20,518 bases of DNA, from assembly GCA_003427395.1 (NCBI GenBank), contig BFEA01000378.1, positions 524,439-544,956 of the forward strand, read 5' to 3'. Each line of letters starts with the position of its first letter. The stretch's first letter is position 1. Both the position numbers and the translations under genes were made by a program. Shown in pieces: positions 18,876 to 20,518 of the stretch. The DNA is from Chara braunii. Taxonomy: Eukaryota > Streptophyta > Charophyceae > Charales > Characeae. The notes under the pieces are model-generated. The model was given only the letters and a program-made list of their open reading frames with translations. It made no database searches and was not told the origin of the DNA.

Positions 18876-19030
18876 ACCGAGTAGAAAAGGCATTAAAGGT
18901 GACGGAAGCCGGAAAAGGGGCCTGGTTGGCAAGGGATGGAAGAAGGATCAACCAAAGGGCGCTTGGGATGGCAAGGCTGAGGGAGAAGCGGGGGCAGCGA
19001 AAGGAGGAAAACGGGAAGGAGGATTGATAT

Positions 19031-19166
19031 TCTGAGGGTGATGAACGAGACGAAAGGGGTTTTGATGCTCTGAGGGTGATGAACGAGACGAAAAGGGTTT
19101 GATGTACTACGGGTGATGAATGAGACAAATGGGGTTTTGATGTACTACGGGTGATGAATGAGACGT
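19031..19166 (+). repeat. 38-bp tandem repeat, about 3.6 units
   Basis: The landmark CTGAGGG or CTACGGG followed by TGATGAACGAGACGAAA lies at 19032, 19070, 19107 and 19145, giving periods of 38, 37 and 38 bp. The first two units use CTGAGGG and the last two CTACGGG, so the array has two sub-variants arranged in pairs. Confidence 0.9.
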
Positions 19167-19329
19167 GAGAAGCCTAAAGGACAAAGAAAGCTTGACCCCA
19201 TACACCCCTCCCCGTTCCAAGGCCGGAAACTAGAAGAAAACCGAGAAAGGAGCAAGAAAAGACAAAATGGAGCCTGGCAAACTAACTACCCATAACATCT
19301 CCTCCTCCTCTCCTGACAAGAGATTGGTG

Positions 19330-19362
19330 CGCGATGAGGACATCGCGAATGAGTGGGGGGAA
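19330..19362 (+). promoter_or_regulatory. Hairpin plus polypurine tract, copy 2
   Basis: CGCGATG (19330-19336) and CATCGCG (19341-19347) form a 7-bp stem around AGGA. GAGTGGGGGGAA at 19351-19362 is identical over 12 bases to the tract at 18153-18164. It is followed at once by TGTGTCGGGACT. In plant Ty3 elements a purine tract of the AGTGGGGGAGAA type directly precedes the 3' LTR, so I read this as a primer site for plus-strand synthesis. Confidence 0.6.
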
Positions 19363-19503
19363 TGTGTCGGGACTAGTGAGTCCCGAATAGCTTCTCATCA
19401 TTCGAGAGACTGAATATGGGCAAACTGTGCACAACAGAGAAATCTGGAGTGAGGAGGAAGAAAAGAGAAAAGACAAAGGATAAGGTCGCAGGAGGGAGTG
19501 ATG

Positions 19504-19525
19504 TCCTGGGGTGAGAACCCCAGGA
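19504..19525. repeat. Perfect 8-bp stem hairpin
   Basis: TCCTGGGG (19504-19511) pairs with CCCCAGGA (19518-19525) around a TGAGAA loop. It lies within the putative LTR. Role unknown; a transcribed copy would fold into a stable stem-loop. Confidence 0.7.
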
Positions 19526-19952
19526 GGAAAGAACTAGCAACGACAAGCAAGCGAGCGCAAGAACAGGGGCACATAGAACATAGCATGAGGCAGGGAAGGC
19601 CGTCGGAATGCAATAAGACTAAGGCCAAAGGGCCCTTGAACCAGCAAAAGCAGCAGGACAGCGATAAAGGAATGAGGGAGTCGAGGGATGGGCGGCCCAG
19701 AGGCCGCGGGAATATAGAAAACAAGGGGTCAACATAGGGGCCACCTACGGGGGCCTCGGGGTAGAGGTCGCGACCAAAGGAATTGGTGTGCGCTAAGCGC
19801 AAGAAAAGACAAGAGAGAACCCATGCGAAAAGACAAGGGAGAGGGGTCACCATGGGGCGGCAAAACGCCCAAGGGACGTGGGACACATCGGGGAAAGGCA
19901 CCCGGGGCCACGTGGGACTATGTAAAAATAATGGCATCCCGGGCGAAAAGTA

Positions 19953-20085
19953 TCGGGGACCATCGGCGGGACTAAGTGTCGGGGACCGCCGGCGGGACTA
20001 AATGTCGGGGACCGCCGACGGGATTAAGTGTTGTTGGGGACCACCGACGGGACTAAGTGTCGAGGACCATCGACGGGACAAGTGG
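19953..20085 (+). repeat. 26-bp GC-rich minisatellite, five units
   Basis: Units of the form TCGGGGACCGCCGGCGGGAC plus TAAGTG start at 19953, 19979, 20005, about 20034 (after a 3-base insertion) and 20060. The centre CCGCCGGCGG of unit two is itself a perfect palindrome, and other units have CATCGGCGG or CCGCCGACGG. A sixth unit is truncated after CGGGGAC. Confidence 0.92.
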
Positions 20086-20155
20086 CGGGGACATGTGAAA
20101 GCCCCAAGAAGAAACGGCGGCACCGCATGAGGGAAAATAATAAAGGCAAGGTGCA

Positions 20156-20179
20156 CCGTCAAGATCGAGATCTTGACGG
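20156..20179. repeat. Perfect 11-bp palindrome, 2-nt centre
   Basis: CCGTCAAGATC (20156-20166) and GATCTTGACGG (20169-20179) are exact reverse complements around GA. It is the longest perfect short-loop inverted repeat I see. Another, CTAGTGC/GCACTAG around AA, follows at 20198-20213. Confidence 0.9.
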
Positions 20180-20413
20180 CCAAGAATATTAGCACCACTA
20201 GTGCAAGCACTAGCGGCAGCAAATGGGAAGGCGAAAAAGAAAAAAAAAGGTAAAGAAAATTGAAGTGGGAGGCATGGGAGCAATCCGAAAAATCTCGGAT
20301 CAGCCTCCCTCAAGAAAATAGAGTCATGAGAGACCCCATGCGAAAAATAGGCCTCCGGGAGAAAATCGGAATAGAGGGGCCATTGTGGGAGAAATGTAGG
20401 AGTAAAAGGAAGC

Positions 20414-20465
20414 TCCCATGGGCATGGGAAGGCCATTATTGCAGTCCGAGATATAACGGACTGCA
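20414..20465. repeat. Two adjacent perfect hairpins
   Basis: TCCCATG/CATGGGA around GG lies at 20414-20429. TGCAGTCCG/CGGACTGCA (9-bp arms, 8-nt loop) lies at 20440-20465. Both are in the putative LTR and do not overlap any supported ORF. Confidence 0.8.
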
Positions 20466-20518
20466 CTTTGGGCATAGGAAGGGCCAAAACTAAGAGGAAG
20501 AGGCTAGAAAAGGGCCTT

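Larger units (their letters stand above)
19363..20518 (+). mobile_element. Putative 3' LTR, start only (runs off window)
   Basis: The sequence after the polypurine tract begins TGTGTCGGGACT (the LTR could start at 19363 or 19365, both TGT). It opens with a perfect inverted repeat TCGGGACT/AGTCCCGA (19367-19386, loop AGTG). No second copy is present in the window, so LTR identity is inferred from position and the TG start. The right end is not seen. The contents are non-coding: hairpins, a 26-bp minisatellite and purine-rich DNA. Whether it belongs to the gag-pol copy at 7945-14455 or to another element is undecided. Confidence 0.4.

Noticed and set aside
18367-19035. 222-codon plus-strand open frame
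   Set aside because: It runs through the inverted 63-bp repeats; because 63 is divisible by 3, stop-free frames arise from the repeat itself.

Overview
The window is eukaryotic, repeat-dominated DNA. It holds a decayed Ty3/gypsy-type LTR retrotransposon core, long tandem-repeat blocks, and a tandem array of four divergent paralogous open reading frames that I do not recognise. Nothing looks bacterial: there are no operons with Shine-Dalgarno spacing, ORF starts have Kozak-like contexts, and satellites, microsatellites and a single N (an assembly join) are present. The source is probably a plant-lineage genome (streptophyte alga, bryophyte or other plant) and less likely a fungus. That is an inference from element type and repeat load, not a species identification.

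Layout. 1-956: about ten copies of a ~91-bp satellite. 1019-1145: (CT)n polypyrimidine tract. 1146-3868: no convincing gene. 3869-7475: four same-strand ORFs (A, B, C, D) that align with one another along most of their length. A and B are intact (270 and 259 aa); C and D are broken by stops and frameshifts. 7476-7944: spacer. 7945-14455: gag-pro-RT-RNase H-integrase on the same strand, with every domain recognisable but interrupted by at least ten in-frame stops (mostly TAG), several frame changes and a deletion that removes the integrase catalytic Glu region. RT has YIDN instead of YxDD. 14456-15750: a TATA box and remnants of one or more further ORFs. 15800-19170: non-coding DNA with 40-, 55-, 63- and 38-bp tandem repeats; the 63-bp family occurs in both orientations and forms a large potential hairpin. 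18131-18164 and 19330-19362: two copies of a hairpin followed by an identical polypurine tract. The second is followed by a TGTG...-start sequence that looks like an LTR beginning and runs off the window.

How the parts may fit. The paralogous ORFs, gag-pol and the polypurine tracts lie on one strand in the order expected for an oversized Ty3 element with accessory ORFs upstream of gag and a repeat-rich 3' region. Plant Ogre/Tat elements show a comparable plan (extra ORF before gag, hypervariable tandem-repeat 3' UTR). The multi-copy upstream ORF family is the main candidate for something undescribed. No matching 5' LTR or primer-binding site was found, so the alternative that the ORF array is a host gene cluster beside an unrelated dead element remains open.
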